Positions 27,672 to 37,800 are shown, numbered from the stretch's first letter. The stretch: 64,000 bases of DNA from Planctomycetaceae bacterium (GCA_020638995.1 JACKHM010000001.1:868001-932000), one strand, 5' to 3'. The notes: a model not told the origin generated them from the sequence alone. A program made the numbers and translations.

Positions 27672-28553
27672 CTACCGATCAAACCATTTCTTGATTGCAT
27701 GCATGGTCGTTTGGCGACCGGCTTTGGCGATGGAAGTGGTCAGAGGAATCTCTTTCGGGCACACCGCTACGCAGTTTTGTGCATTACCACAGATTTGGAT
27801 GCCGCCCTCTGCCATCAAAGCATCCAACCGTTCTCCAGCCGAGTTCTTTCCGGTCGGGTGCGAATTAAATAGAACAGCCTGGCTGATAGCAGCAGCGCCA
27901 ACAAAAGCACTATCGTAGGCGGCATTCTTTCGCTTCTGATAATCAGCGTCACTTTCGCCGTCACGCTGTGTCAACTCGACCTTCGTGTATTGAGGACAAG
28001 CCTCAAGGCAGCAACCGCAACTCATGCACTCGCTCAGCGGATAGGCGGCTTCCTGCTGCTCGCGGGTTTGCTTTGGTCCGGCACCCATATCGTAGTAACC
28101 ATCAACAGGCACCCACGCTTTTACTTTCTGCAGCGAACGGAACAAGCGAGACCGATCGACCATCAAGTCACGGAGGACCGGAAACTTGCTCATCGGCTGC
28201 AATTCGATCTCTTTTGGATTGTCTTCGAGCAGCCGATCAACGAGAGCCGTGCAGGCCTGCCGCGTTCGTCCGTTGACGACCATCGTGCAAGCACCACACA
28301 CTTCCTCCAGACAATTGCAGTCCCAAGCCACCGGTGCGACAGCTTTGCCATCAACGGTCTTTGAACTTGCCGCGATCTTCTGCAGGACGCTGATGACGTT
28401 CATGTCCTGTTCGTGCTCTACACGATGGCGTTCCCAGTAGCTGTTCTGGCCTGGTCCGCCTTGTCGAAGAATACGAACTTCGAAGGAATCCGGCGTGCGT
28501 TGTGCGTTATGCGATGTATCAGCCATGAGATTCTTTGCGATGTAAGTAGCCAT
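27672..28553 (-). CDS. sdhB: succinate dehydrogenase / fumarate reductase iron-sulfur subunit
   Basis: About 293 residues. The N-terminal ferredoxin domain has the 2Fe-2S ligands in CNCLEEVCGACTMVVNG plus a later Cys; the C-terminal domain has CMSCGCCLEACPQY (4Fe-4S) and CGNAQNCVAVCPKEIPL (3Fe-4S region). It carries electrons from SdhA to the membrane anchor. The start is uncertain: the ATG at 28553 has GGCGGAG just upstream, but codon and Shine-Dalgarno both lie inside an interspersed palindromic repeat (28546-28569); the ATG at 28526 (MADTSHNAQ) is the alternative. Third gene of sdhCAB. The spacer to sdhA is about 115 bases and holds two repeats. Confidence 0.93.
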   Translation of the reverse strand: MATYIAKNLMADTSHNAQRTPDSFEVRILRQGGPGQNSYWERHRVEHEQDMNVISVLQKIAASSKTVDGKAVAPVAWDCNCLEEVCGACTMVVNGRTRQACTALVDRLLEDNPKEIELQPMSKFPVLRDLMVDRSRLFRSLQKVKAWVPVDGYYDMGAGPKQTREQQEAAYPLSECMSCGCCLEACPQYTKVELTQRDGESDADYQKRKNAAYDSAFVGAAAISQAVLFNSHPTGKNSAGERLDALMAEGGIQICGNAQNCVAVCPKEIPLTTSIAKAGRQTTMHAIKKWFDR

Positions 28554-28569
28554 CACGCTCCGCCGTGAT
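28546..28569 (+). repeat. interspersed palindromic repeat overlapping a possible sdhB start
   Basis: GTAGCC followed by ATCACG, loop CTCCGC, CGTGAT. The stem is a perfect 6-bp palindrome. On the opposite strand the loop provides GGCGGAG and the lead provides an ATG in the sdhB frame. Same architecture as the copies at 38370, 40726 and 61324. Confidence 0.65.
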
Positions 28570-28634
28570 AAATGTAACATCGAGCGACGCCTCGTGGGCA
28601 CACTCGACAAATACTCACGCTCAACTCACTTAGG

Positions 28635-28661
28635 GTCGTCACTGCGGAGCGTGACGGCCAC
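28635..28661 (-). repeat. interspersed palindromic repeat in the sdhA-sdhB spacer
   Basis: Read on the minus strand: GTGGC lead, then CGTCAC, loop GCTCCGCA, GTGACG. The 6-bp stem is perfect. It begins 8 bases after the sdhA stop codon and is inverted relative to the copy at 28546-28569. Confidence 0.6.
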
Positions 28662-28669
28662 GTTTGAAT

Positions 28670-30679
28670 TTAAGAGGCGACTCCGGCGACCGCTGCTTTT
28701 GCCGCTCCGTTTCCTTGTTCGCCACTAGCAGCTTGCTTTTTCGCTTGCCGCTCCTTCCATACTTCTGCGATTTCCTCAGCGCCGACCAAGCCATACAGCC
28801 TCGGTCGCGGAGTAATCAGTGAAGTATCAACGTCCTCGTACGTAATATCCGGCTCATTTCCGTTCCAAGTAGCAATCGTCGACTTGAGCCACTTCTTTGT
28901 ATTCTCGTCGAAGCGGTCGCACCATTGTTCCGCCTCGCGCCGGCGTTCTGTGGGATCTTCGCTCGCCAAGCTAGGCATCTCGAAGGCAGGTTTGTAATGA
29001 GCGCCGCGGCATTCGTCACGCTGCAACGCGCCCTTCACAATCGCCTTGGCCAGCGGGAACATATCGAGCAGCGCCTTTGTAAAGACGACATTCTGGTTCG
29101 TCCAATTTCCTGTATCCGAAAGAGAACACTTCTGAGCACGCTCGTGTAGATCCATGACCGTTGCGTAAGCCGCTTCGAGTTGATCATTGCGTCGCACGAC
29201 GGTCGCTGCCTTGGTCATGACGTCGCCAAGTTCCTGGTGGATCAGGTAGGGGTTTTCGTTTCCGGCGGGCCGTTTGAGCAGAGCATCGTGCATGGATTGA
29301 TGCTTCTGAACTTCTCGAGCAAACAGGGAGGCATCCAACTCAGCGGCGGCACCCTTTTGGGACGCAAGCAAGCTCTCGATCCCAGGTGCGACAATTAACC
29401 CGCTAAAGATACAGCTCAGAAGTGAGTTGGCACCCAAACGATTAGCGCCGTGATACTGGTAGTCACACTCGCCAATTGCGTAGAGGTTTGGAATGTTCGT
29501 CGCCTGATTGACGGGCGATCCAATCTGCAGGCCGCCCGCTGCCGTCCGCTCATAATCTGCCCACAGTCCGCCCATGGAGTAGTGAACCGCGGGGAAAATC
29601 TTCATGGGTGTGAATCGCGGGTCGACGCCTTGAAATTTCTCATAGATAGCGAGAATCCCGCCCAGCTTTCGCGTCAACTCCTGCGCTTCGATGTGCGTCA
29701 AGTCGAGATAGACGCACTGACGTCCGGTTTCGACGCTCAGACCTTCATTAACACAGATGTCGAAGATCTCTCGTGTGGCGATATCGCGAGGCACGAGATT
29801 GCCGTATTCAGGATAGCGTTCTTCGAGGAAGTAGTAGCGTTCTTTTTCCGGAATACTCTTAGGATCGCGTGGATCGTGTGGGGTTCGCGGCACCCAAACG
29901 CGGCCACCTTCGCCACGAGCCGATTCGCTCATCAATCGCAACTTGTCGGCACCCGGTATGGCTGTCGGGTGAACTTGAATACACTCGCCATTGCCATACT
30001 TCGCACCCACCTGAAATGCGCGACTTGCGGCACTGCCGGTACAGACCATCGACATCGTCGAACGCCCATAGATCAGCCCGCAACCGCCGGTAGCAAGGAC
30101 CACCGCATCCGCTGGAAAGGACCGAATCTCCATCGATACAAGGTCCTGTGCGACACAACCGCGGCAGTTTCCATTTTCATCCAACACCGGTCCCAGAAAG
30201 TCCCAAAACTCGTACTTCTTGACTTTCCCTTCGGACTCCCAGCGCCGAACTTGTTCATCCAACGCGTACAGAAGTTGTTGGCCCGTCGTGGCACCAGCAA
30301 AAGCCGTTCTTTTGTAGAGCGTCCCGCCAAAACGCCGACGATCGATGAAGCCTTCCATCGTGCGATTAAATGTGACACCCAAGCGGTCCATCAAATCGAT
30401 GACCTTCGGCGCCCAATCGGACATTTCCTTTACCGGCGGCTGATGCTGCAGGAAGTCGCCACCATAGACCGTGTCGTCAAAATGCTTCCATTCGCTGTCG
30501 CCGAGTTGACGGGTCTGGTCGTTACACGCGTTAATGCCTCCTTGAGCACAAACGCTATGTGAACGCTTGACCGGCGTGAGACTCATCATATCGACGTCAA
30601 TGCCAAGCTCAGCGAGCTTCATCGCGGCCGCCAGTCCGGCCAACCCGCCACCGACAATCATTACCCGTTTCTTCGCCAT
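28670..30679 (-). CDS. sdhA: succinate dehydrogenase / fumarate reductase flavoprotein subunit
   Basis: A 669-residue catalytic subunit. The FAD-binding GGGLAGLAAAMKLAE is at residues 10-24, and HSVCAQGGINA contains the region where the covalent FAD histidine lies. The substrate-site motif HPTAIPG is near residue 238 and SESARGEGGRVWVPR follows it. This form is close to the epsilon/Bacteroidetes/Bacillus-type enzymes that pair with a single five-helix cytochrome b. It oxidises succinate to fumarate on the cytoplasmic face in the TCA cycle. The ATG at 30679 is preceded by AAGG. The C-terminal tail is Ala/Gly-rich. Confidence 0.95.
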   Translation of the reverse strand: MAKKRVMIVGGGLAGLAAAMKLAELGIDVDMMSLTPVKRSHSVCAQGGINACNDQTRQLGDSEWKHFDDTVYGGDFLQHQPPVKEMSDWAPKVIDLMDRLGVTFNRTMEGFIDRRRFGGTLYKRTAFAGATTGQQLLYALDEQVRRWESEGKVKKYEFWDFLGPVLDENGNCRGCVAQDLVSMEIRSFPADAVVLATGGCGLIYGRSTMSMVCTGSAASRAFQVGAKYGNGECIQVHPTAIPGADKLRLMSESARGEGGRVWVPRTPHDPRDPKSIPEKERYYFLEERYPEYGNLVPRDIATREIFDICVNEGLSVETGRQCVYLDLTHIEAQELTRKLGGILAIYEKFQGVDPRFTPMKIFPAVHYSMGGLWADYERTAAGGLQIGSPVNQATNIPNLYAIGECDYQYHGANRLGANSLLSCIFSGLIVAPGIESLLASQKGAAAELDASLFAREVQKHQSMHDALLKRPAGNENPYLIHQELGDVMTKAATVVRRNDQLEAAYATVMDLHERAQKCSLSDTGNWTNQNVVFTKALLDMFPLAKAIVKGALQRDECRGAHYKPAFEMPSLASEDPTERRREAEQWCDRFDENTKKWLKSTIATWNGNEPDITYEDVDTSLITPRPRLYGLVGAEEIAEVWKERQAKKQAASGEQGNGAAKAAVAGVAS

Positions 30680-30735
30680 GATTTGTACCTTGATGTAGGA
30701 CCGCTCGGAAGTTTTAAGCGGAGCGGTCGTCTGTG

Positions 30736-31560
30736 TTAATCGGCAGAGGCGTGTCCATCGCTGGTGTGTGACCGTTTATGGAGCGCTTTCTCGGGATCGA
30801 TTTCACCGGACTCCGTCTTCGCAGTCCACATTTTATCTTCGACTTCGACAGCCTCCTCGTAGGCTGCGTCGTTGTTACCAATGCGAACGGCGCCTCCTAT
30901 GGCACTCAATCCAACAACAGCCAGGGCGATACCAAATGCTGCACAGACTAGATCTGCTCTCCTTTGAGCCGCGGCACTGACCCACACTCCCCAGGTGATT
31001 CCCATCGTCCAAATTCCGTTCGCCAGATGAAACACACAGGAGAGAACACCCACCGCATATAGCAAAGGAACGGCGACTCCTCGCATCGCTGCCCCCAACG
31101 AAGAGGCGGCGTTATAAGGCGAGAATTGGGCACCACCGAGCGGAGCGGCAACTCCTTCGAGCCACGCATCAAAATGGAACCAGCCATGCATTTGAAACAC
31201 GTGCCACATGATAAACACAAAAGCAATCATGCCCGTTGCGCGCTGCAGCGTGTAACGGAGGTTGCTCGTGTATTTGTAACTGCCATAGTTCGGCAAGCCG
31301 CCGCGGATGATCACGACGCCAACGATGCCATGAAAAAGAATCGGAGCGAAAATAAACAACCATTCCACCAGCGGCAAAATGCTGCCCAAACTGTGGATTT
31401 GATAAACGGCCCGCTGAAAAGTCGCCGAGCTGTCGAGTACGCTGGCGTTTGTCACCAGGTGAACGCACATGTAAGCGCCAACAGGAATCAAACCACTGAG
31501 CGAATGCAAACGCCGGATCAGAAACTCGTGGCGAGCAAGGAAGGAAGAATTCGTGTCCAC
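30736..31560 (-). CDS. sdhC: succinate dehydrogenase cytochrome b558 subunit (type B, five helices)
   Basis: A 274-residue membrane anchor. Five hydrophobic helices carry the haem histidines seen in RRLHSLSGLIPVGAYMCVH, ILFHGIVGVVI, FIMWHVFQMHGWFHF and CVFHLANGIW, as in di-haem type B anchors of Bacillus and Wolinella. It passes electrons to the quinone pool. The start is taken as the GTG at 31560, which follows GAGAGGA by 6 bases; a frame-open extension of 15 codons exists. First gene of sdhCAB. The C-terminus is charged. Confidence 0.9.
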   Translation of the reverse strand: MDTNSSFLARHEFLIRRLHSLSGLIPVGAYMCVHLVTNASVLDSSATFQRAVYQIHSLGSILPLVEWLFIFAPILFHGIVGVVIIRGGLPNYGSYKYTSNLRYTLQRATGMIAFVFIMWHVFQMHGWFHFDAWLEGVAAPLGGAQFSPYNAASSLGAAMRGVAVPLLYAVGVLSCVFHLANGIWTMGITWGVWVSAAAQRRADLVCAAFGIALAVVGLSAIGGAVRIGNNDAAYEEAVEVEDKMWTAKTESGEIDPEKALHKRSHTSDGHASAD

Positions 31561-31643
31561 CGAGATCCTCTCTGTGAATGAGGGTCGCTGGCCCCCGGCA
31601 GCCAAGCCAAGAGGTGGGATGCAAACCCGAAAGTCTCCCGGTA

Positions 31644-31670
31644 GTATAAGGTTAGGCCTTGCCCTGACAA
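31644..31670 (-). promoter_or_regulatory. possible promoter of sdhCAB
   Basis: On the minus strand TTGTCA (31665-31670) and TATACT (31644-31649) are separated by 15 bases, about 85 bases before the sdhC start. Spacing is short and the -35 is imperfect. Confidence 0.3.
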
Positions 31671-31798
31671 CCCGGCACCATCCTCCTATTTCGCGAGCCG
31701 AACGCGGGGATGCAACGTGTCAGAACCTTGACTAACATCAAAACGCAAACTTTGATAGAAGTAGTCCCCGTTACCGTTGCCTCCTGGTACCAAACCTT

Positions 31799-32191
31799 AT
31801 GTTGCTTGACATGCCATCGATGCTGATCACCGACGACGATCGCGATTTTCGCGAGACGTTGGGTGGCCTGTTCGAACAGCGTGGCTTTCGCACGATGCTC
31901 GCGGAAGATGGGCAAGAAGCCTTTGAAATCGTGCAGCGTGAAACGGTTCACCTCGTACTACTCGACATGAATATGCCGCGTTTGACCGGATTGGAAACCA
32001 TTCGCCGCGTCAAGCAAGTCGATGCGGCAGTCCCTTGCATCTTGTTGTCCGCAAAGATGGACGCCGCGCTTGCCGAACAGGCGCGTCAAGCCTGTGCGTT
32101 TTCGACACACGCGAAGCCAGTCAGCTTGCCGGAAATTACACAAACGGTCAGCACCGCGATGCGCGTCACCTACAATTGGCCAGCCGCTTGA
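31799..32191 (+). CDS. single-domain response regulator (CheY-like)
   Basis: A 130-residue receiver domain. Acidic residues DDDRD (about 12-16), the phosphoacceptor Asp in LVLLDMNMPRLTG (about 57-60), a Ser/Thr at ILLSAK and the conserved Lys in HAKPVSLPEI are all present, so it should be phosphorylated. No output domain is attached. It is followed, in the same direction after 90 bases, by a pseudo-receiver protein. No histidine kinase is in the window. Confidence 0.88.
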   Translation: MLLDMPSMLITDDDRDFRETLGGLFEQRGFRTMLAEDGQEAFEIVQRETVHLVLLDMNMPRLTGLETIRRVKQVDAAVPCILLSAKMDAALAEQARQACAFSTHAKPVSLPEITQTVSTAMRVTYNWPAA

Positions 32192-32281
32192 TTGGCGTTG
32201 ACCCTCAATTGTGGCCCGTATACAAGTACCCCATCGTCGCTCTTGGTGCGCGCTGTGTGCGCTCTCACGGAAGGAATTGCC

Positions 32282-33109
32282 ATGACTTCGGTATCACGAC
32301 CGAAAAAACGTCTGGCGACGCCTTGCGGTCATTTGCCGATACAAATCCGTGCCCTGTTCGTCGCCGGATCGATTCGTGCGAGTGGTTGGTTGGCGGATGC
32401 GTTTGCTGCGGATACCGCGTGCGAAGTCATACTCACAGAAACCGCCGGAATGGTGGAAGGTCTTGCCCGACTCCGCGACGAGAATTTTGACGTCGTTCTT
32501 GTCAGCCACGAAGATGGTCTCGACGCACTTGACTTTCTCGATGCGATGCGAGGTGGGGGCGGCGACAAACAAGCGATCGTCGTACTTGGTGAGAACAGCG
32601 AGCAAGCGATGAACGCGTTCTGCTACGAGGCGGGAGCAGACGGGTATGTTTGCCTGCAGACCGCGACTACGCGAGCCTTGTTGTGGACCGTTACCCGAGC
32701 GATCGAACGAGTTCGCTTGGACGCCGAGAATCAACAGCTAAAACAAACGCGGCGACGGCAGTTGCAAAATGAGCGGAAAGAAGTAGCACGATTGCTTAGC
32801 GAGCGACGAGCGTTGGTCGACTACGGGTCATCCGGCGTTCGGGCACAGTTTCCGCTCCTGCTCACGTCGCTCTATCACGAGCTTTTGCAAAGCTATATCG
32901 TCATGGGCAGTGGTAGGCTTGCTGACGACGTGCACCAATTTACGGATCTTCTTACGACGCACGGCATCTCGCCGCAGGATGCCATGGAACTTCATTTACA
33001 GGTACTCGACAACCTGCTCCATGGCTTGGGCAACCGCAGTACTCGCCATGCAATGACGCGCGCCGACATGCTGGCCCTGCAAGTCATGTTGAACCTTGCC
33101 ACCCGGTAG
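32282..33109 (+). CDS. pseudo-receiver protein with helical C-terminal domain
   Basis: A 275-residue protein whose start follows GGAAGGAATT. Residues ~20-145 have the order of a receiver domain (RALFVAGSIRASGWL, FDVVLVSHEDGLDALDFLDAMR, AIVVLGENSEQAM, AGADGYVCLQT), but the phosphoacceptor position reads Ser-His instead of Asp and the C-terminal Lys is not evident, so phosphorylation is unlikely. A basic coiled linker (LKQTRRRQLQNERKEVARLL) leads to a helical domain (SLYHELLQSYIVMGSGRLADD through MLALQVMLNLATR) that I do not recognise. It probably works with the upstream receiver gene. Function unknown. Confidence 0.7.
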   Translation: MTSVSRPKKRLATPCGHLPIQIRALFVAGSIRASGWLADAFAADTACEVILTETAGMVEGLARLRDENFDVVLVSHEDGLDALDFLDAMRGGGGDKQAIVVLGENSEQAMNAFCYEAGADGYVCLQTATTRALLWTVTRAIERVRLDAENQQLKQTRRRQLQNERKEVARLLSERRALVDYGSSGVRAQFPLLLTSLYHELLQSYIVMGSGRLADDVHQFTDLLTTHGISPQDAMELHLQVLDNLLHGLGNRSTRHAMTRADMLALQVMLNLATR

Positions 33110-33592
33110 GCACGAGGCCGCCCGGCGGGCGGGCTTGGTTTACCTCGCAGCGCCGGTAATGCTATTCAGCGGCAAGCCAGTTACAACCGCTACGACCGTC
33201 GCGCGCCGCATAATCCGGCTGTCTTTCTGTCTCTGAAACTCGGTTTTTGTAAAACCGTCGCGTGTCATCTAACACGTACACGAAGCACAATCCGGACAAC
33301 TTAACGCCTGATCTCGATCCATTGCGTGTCGGGTGTTAAACCCTGCCGCTGGTGATGGTGATAACATCGCTCTGAGATTTTCGCGTGGTTCTGGTGGTCC
33401 ACACTCGATGAACGTGCAATAGGATCGTCAGAGCCGTTGCGTTGTGTGACACGACGTCGCCGCAACAGCAGTCTTCCCCACACTGACACCGCATCCGACC
33501 TTTGGGCGGATCAGGGGGTTCGTCCACCGGCCAATTCGAGTTGGGGTGCGACGTAGGCGGATCGATCAACGAATTTCATGGAGGCGAATTCA
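33110..33592. other. intergenic spacer without a recognisable gene
   Basis: These 483 bases hold no convincing coding sequence. A GC-rich inverted repeat (CCGCCC/GGGCGG, around 33118-33133) follows the previous stop, and CGGTTTT/AAAACCG with a 3-base loop lies near 33241-33257; neither is followed by a T-run. A GGAGG (33582-33586) near the right edge serves the next gene. Confidence 0.4.
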
Positions 33593-34711
33593 ATGCTCAA
33601 GACTGTATTTCATTTCTTCATAATGGGAGTGACTGTGCTCGTCGCAGCAAACTCCTCCCATGCGGCGTCTTTCGAGTTCTTGTACGGGCAACTTCGCCCC
33701 ACTGCGGAAACCGCGCTGCCCTCGACTGTCGAGCCACTGGCATTTGTCGAAGACTCAGACAACCAAGTTGCCACAGTAAGCTTCCTGGACTACATCGCCG
33801 GTGGCGGGAAAGACGGGGGCAAAGATGGTGATGGCAAGGGTAAGGGCTGCGGCGATGGTTGCGTCGGCAACTGGCGCGACAACACGGTCGTCTTTTTGGC
33901 TAGTGACGCCTGGACAAACATCGGCGACACAGCGACGGCCGGCAATGCGTTCGGACAATCGCGAGTACAAAGCAACTTTGGCTTTCGTACTGGCTTCAAT
34001 ACCGGTGTGGGACTCGGCAACTTGCCGTTCCGGGCTCAAGTTGGTGCTAGCTACGGTGCTTACGACTTCAAAGGTCGCGGTAACTTTCCCGGAGCAATCG
34101 ACGACACCGTCGAACAACAAATCTTCCTGACCGCTGGACTATACAAGCGCAGCGACGTCTGTTGCGGAGATAGAATCAGTTGGGCCATCGTCTACGATCA
34201 CATGTACGACGATGGTTGGGGAACATTTGCCAACAACAATGTGAATCTTGGGCAGGTCCGCGGTATGTTCGGCTATGCCTGGAACGAATGCAACGAGTTT
34301 GGCGTGTGGGCTACGACCCGCGCTCACCAAGACACAGCAAACGTGGCAACGCCGGTCGCGACCGCCACCATCCGGGCCGTAGATCAAGTGAACGCGTTCT
34401 GGCATCACAACTACGAATTCGGTGGTGACACGTGGCTGTACCTCGGCACCGCCGATTCGCCTTCTTCCTGGACACTCGGCCTCAGTGCCCAGGCACCGCT
34501 GAACGACCGTGCCGCCTTGTTCGCTAACTGCAACTATTATGTACCTGGATCGGCTACCGGTTCGGCTGGCGGCACCGAAGAGATTTGGAATGTTTCTCTG
34601 GGCGTGTCTTGGTATCTTGGCGGCAAAGCGTCAAACGGATCCGTGTCGGGGCACAAGGGCCTGCCACTTATGCCTGTCGCCAATAATGGAACCTTCGCGG
34701 TCTCTAACTAA
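33593..34711 (+). CDS. secreted Gly/Cys-containing beta-barrel-like protein (DUF6666-like)
   Basis: A 372-residue exported protein. The ATG at 33593 is preceded by GGAGG (6-base spacing) and opens a signal peptide ending NSSHAA. A low-complexity Gly/Lys/Asp stretch with two Cys (GKDGDGKGKGCGDGC, about residues 78-95) leads into NWRDNTVVFLASDAWTNIGD and alternating beta strands such as FGFRTGFNTGVGLG and LPFRAQVGASYGAYDF, with further Cys at VCCGD, CNEF and NCNYY, ending WNVSLGVSWYLGG. It resembles planctomycete proteins labelled DUF6666 and is probably an outer membrane barrel. The transcript ends at the strong terminator at 34751-34790. Confidence 0.7.
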   Translation: MLKTVFHFFIMGVTVLVAANSSHAASFEFLYGQLRPTAETALPSTVEPLAFVEDSDNQVATVSFLDYIAGGGKDGGKDGDGKGKGCGDGCVGNWRDNTVVFLASDAWTNIGDTATAGNAFGQSRVQSNFGFRTGFNTGVGLGNLPFRAQVGASYGAYDFKGRGNFPGAIDDTVEQQIFLTAGLYKRSDVCCGDRISWAIVYDHMYDDGWGTFANNNVNLGQVRGMFGYAWNECNEFGVWATTRAHQDTANVATPVATATIRAVDQVNAFWHHNYEFGGDTWLYLGTADSPSSWTLGLSAQAPLNDRAALFANCNYYVPGSATGSAGGTEEIWNVSLGVSWYLGGKASNGSVSGHKGLPLMPVANNGTFAVSN

Positions 34712-34750
34712 TTCCATCAGGTGTTTCGAGGCGTGACACCGATTCCAAAG

Positions 34751-34790
34751 AGGCTGGGCAGCTCACGAGTTGCCCAGCCTTCTTTCTTTT
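34751..34790 (+). terminator. strong rho-independent terminator
   Basis: A perfect 10-bp stem (AGGCTGGGCA / TGCCCAGCCT) around a 10-base loop is followed by TCTTTCTTTT, 40 bases after the barrel-like gene's stop. Confidence 0.85.
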
Positions 34791-34810
34791 GTGCTTACGG
34801 GATAGCTTCG

Positions 34811-34830
34811 TGACGCGATAACACGCGTCA
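34811..34830. other. 7-bp hairpin downstream of the RND pump gene
   Basis: TGACGCG, loop ATAACA, CGCGTCA. It lies 12 bases beyond the stop of the minus-strand RND gene in the convergent spacer and lacks a T-run. Confidence 0.4.
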
Positions 34831-34842
34831 TACTTCAACGCG

Positions 34843-37800
34843 TCACTCTTCTCGAACTCCCGTCCAACCAATCAACGTGACGAGCCTCTTCTTGGCATCC
34901 ATCGTCAGACTAAAGAGCGTCGGAACCAGCAACAAAGTGAAGATCGTTGACACGATCAAACCGCCAAGCACAACACTGCCCAAGCCACGATAAAGTTCGC
35001 TACCTGCACCTGGAAAGAGAACCAAGGGGGCGAGGCCAAACACCGTAGTTAACGTGGTCATAAAGATCGGACGGATGCGAGTCCGCACGCTCTCCAGGAT
35101 TGCGGCCTGCGGGTCCATTTCATCTTCCCGCATGTGGTTCAGTGACTGGTGCACAATCAGAATCGCGTTGTTGACCACCGTACCAATCAGAATCACAAAG
35201 CCCAGCATGGTTAGCACGTCGAGGGTCTGTGTCTGGCCGCTCATCCTCAGCAAGTACAGATTCAATAGATTGAGGCCAACGATGCCACCAACCGCGCCCA
35301 GCGGTACGCTGAGGATAATCACAAACGGGTAGAGCCAGGATTCAAACAAAGCCGCCATCAGCAAGTAGGTGATCAACAAGGCCAACAGAAAGTTCCAACG
35401 CATCGCATCCCACGTCTCACGCAGCTTGTCCGCTGTACCGCTCAAAACGAGCGTGTACTCCGAGCCGAGTTCGCCACTAGCTTCAAGTGGTTCGATGACC
35501 TCGCTAGTGATGGCTGCCAAGGCATCTTCCAAAGCAACATTCTCTGGCGGCTTGACTCGAATCGTGATTGCACGTTGGCGTTCGCGGTGGTTCACTTGCT
35601 CCGGACCGCTGCTGTATTCGATATCCGCCAGTGCTCCCAGTGGAACGAGCTGCCCACCGGGCGTTGCGATTGGAATGGTTTGCAAGTCTTGTGTCTGTTT
35701 AACAGCGTCTTGATCGCCCATGATCGTCAAGTCGATTTTGTCGCCACCCTGATAGAAGTACCCACCCCACGCGCCGTCGACAAACGCATTGGTCGCAAAC
35801 CCTAGATCCACGGCGGTAACGCCCATGTCAGCGGCTTGCAGCAATCGCGGAATGACGTGCATTTCCGGATTAGAGAGGTCAAGGCTGGGAATCGGCTGGA
35901 CCTGTGAGCCGGGAATCAATTGACTGACCTGCCCGAAAATCCTTCCGCCAAGTGCGACCAGTCTTTCGAGTTGGGGACCAGTGATTTCGATATCGATACT
36001 GCGTCCGCCGGTTAACCCGGTTTCGAAGAGACTTGACTTATTCGCAATGACGAACGTGCCAGGCAGTTTCGAGCGAAGTCCGGGAGTCGCGACCCCATTC
36101 CTCGGATTGACGCCGCCGGTGATTAGAGGAATCAGCTCGTCGACCCGCGCGGCGTCGGCTGAGCGTAGCCCCAGAAACACGGAACGACCGCGGGCCACAT
36201 AGAAAAAGTCGCGGACCGCAGGAAAATCGAGCGCGGCCGCTTCGGCACTATCGGGATCAATGTCCCAATAGGGCTGTAGTTCGTCCTCGACAGTTTTGCC
36301 GAGCAGTCCAAGTTGGTCGAGATTGTATCCGGGCGGGGGCAAAACCAGACAAATGATCAAATTGCGGTTTCCAGTGGGAAGGTATTCGACTTTGGGCCAA
36401 AGCACGATACTTAAGACAACCGACGACCCGACCAAAACCGCGACGACGAGCAACCGGACGCTCGTGCTCTTTTGCACCCAAGCGTTCATTCCAACCACGA
36501 CACCCACGAAGTACGATCCGCCACGGGTCAACACTCGTTCGACGAAGCTCATACGCGGCGGTGCAGCCACATCGTCCGCCGATTCTAGTTTTGTCCGAGT
36601 CAACAGTCTCGCCGCGGCTGTCGGAATCACCGTAACAGAGACGACAAGTGACAGCGCCACAGCCGAGCTGATCGCCAGAGCAATGTCTCGAAACAACTGT
36701 CCGGCTTCCTCCTGAACGAACAGAACAGGCAGGAACACTGCGAGCGTCGTCAGGGTCGAAGCGGCAACCGCCCCCCAAACTTCCTTGGTAGCGCGCTCCG
36801 CAGCCGCAAAGGGCCCCTCGCCTTCCTGGTGGTGGCGATAGATGTTCTCCAATACCACGACGGCATTGTCGACGAGCATTCCGACCGCGAACGCCAGTCC
36901 CGCCAGACTGATCACATTCAACGATCGACCGAGTTGCTGCAAGACGAGAAACGTGCCGACGATGCTAACCGGAATTGCAAGGCTCACCACCAACGCACCA
37001 CGGGCAAACCAAAAACCACCCACGATGATCAATGCCAGCGTCGCTACGAAGAACCACGGCGAGACGACCATGGCAGCGATGGCGGTCCCCGCCAGCAACG
37101 GTGCGAAGACCAGCGTCCTTGACCCGATATGCAGGAACAACATCAGAATGATAACGGTCAACGCGCCGCCCAAAATAATGTTCTGATTCACGAGCCCGAC
37201 CGCGGAGTAGATATACTCCGTTTCGTCATAGACTTGGTTCAGCGTCAAGCCCTGAGTCTTGAGCACACCGTCGTTGAGCCGTTGGTTCGCCTCTTGTAAG
37301 CCTTTCATAACTTGCAAGACATTCGCGCCCGAGTCGCGAATCACATTGATCGCGATACATTCGTTGCCATAGCGCCGGACAAAGCCGTCGGGCTTCTTTT
37401 GCCCAACGCGAACTTCAGCGACATCGCGTACATACACTGGATCACCGTCGACAACCGCCAACACTTGCTGCTCGACTTGTTCAGGCCCGCGAAACTGGCC
37501 CAGTGTTCTGACGACCCAACGACGTTTGCCCTCCCAGAAGTCTCCGCCCGAAGTGTCCTTGTTCTGGGCCCGCAACGCGTCGCGGACGTTGGTAATTGTG
37601 ATTTGCCGCGCCGCGAGACGCTGTGGATCGACGATGACTTGCAGTTCAGGGTCGCGACCACCCAGCACATTCGAGTTGGATACACCGTCCACACGCTCGA
37701 ACTGAGTTTCGATTTGATCTTCGGCAAACTTGCGCTGTGCGGGCAGATCGATCGGAGGCGGAAGTAACTCGTTCTTGATGACTTCATGCTTGGCGGCCGC

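Noticed and set aside
29450..30562. 370-codon open frame antisense to sdhA
   Set aside because: Shadow of a conserved coding region; its sequence shows no family features and no Shine-Dalgarno.
33118..33133. GC-rich inverted repeat as a terminator of the pseudo-receiver gene
   Set aside because: The loop is very short and there is no T-run after the stem.
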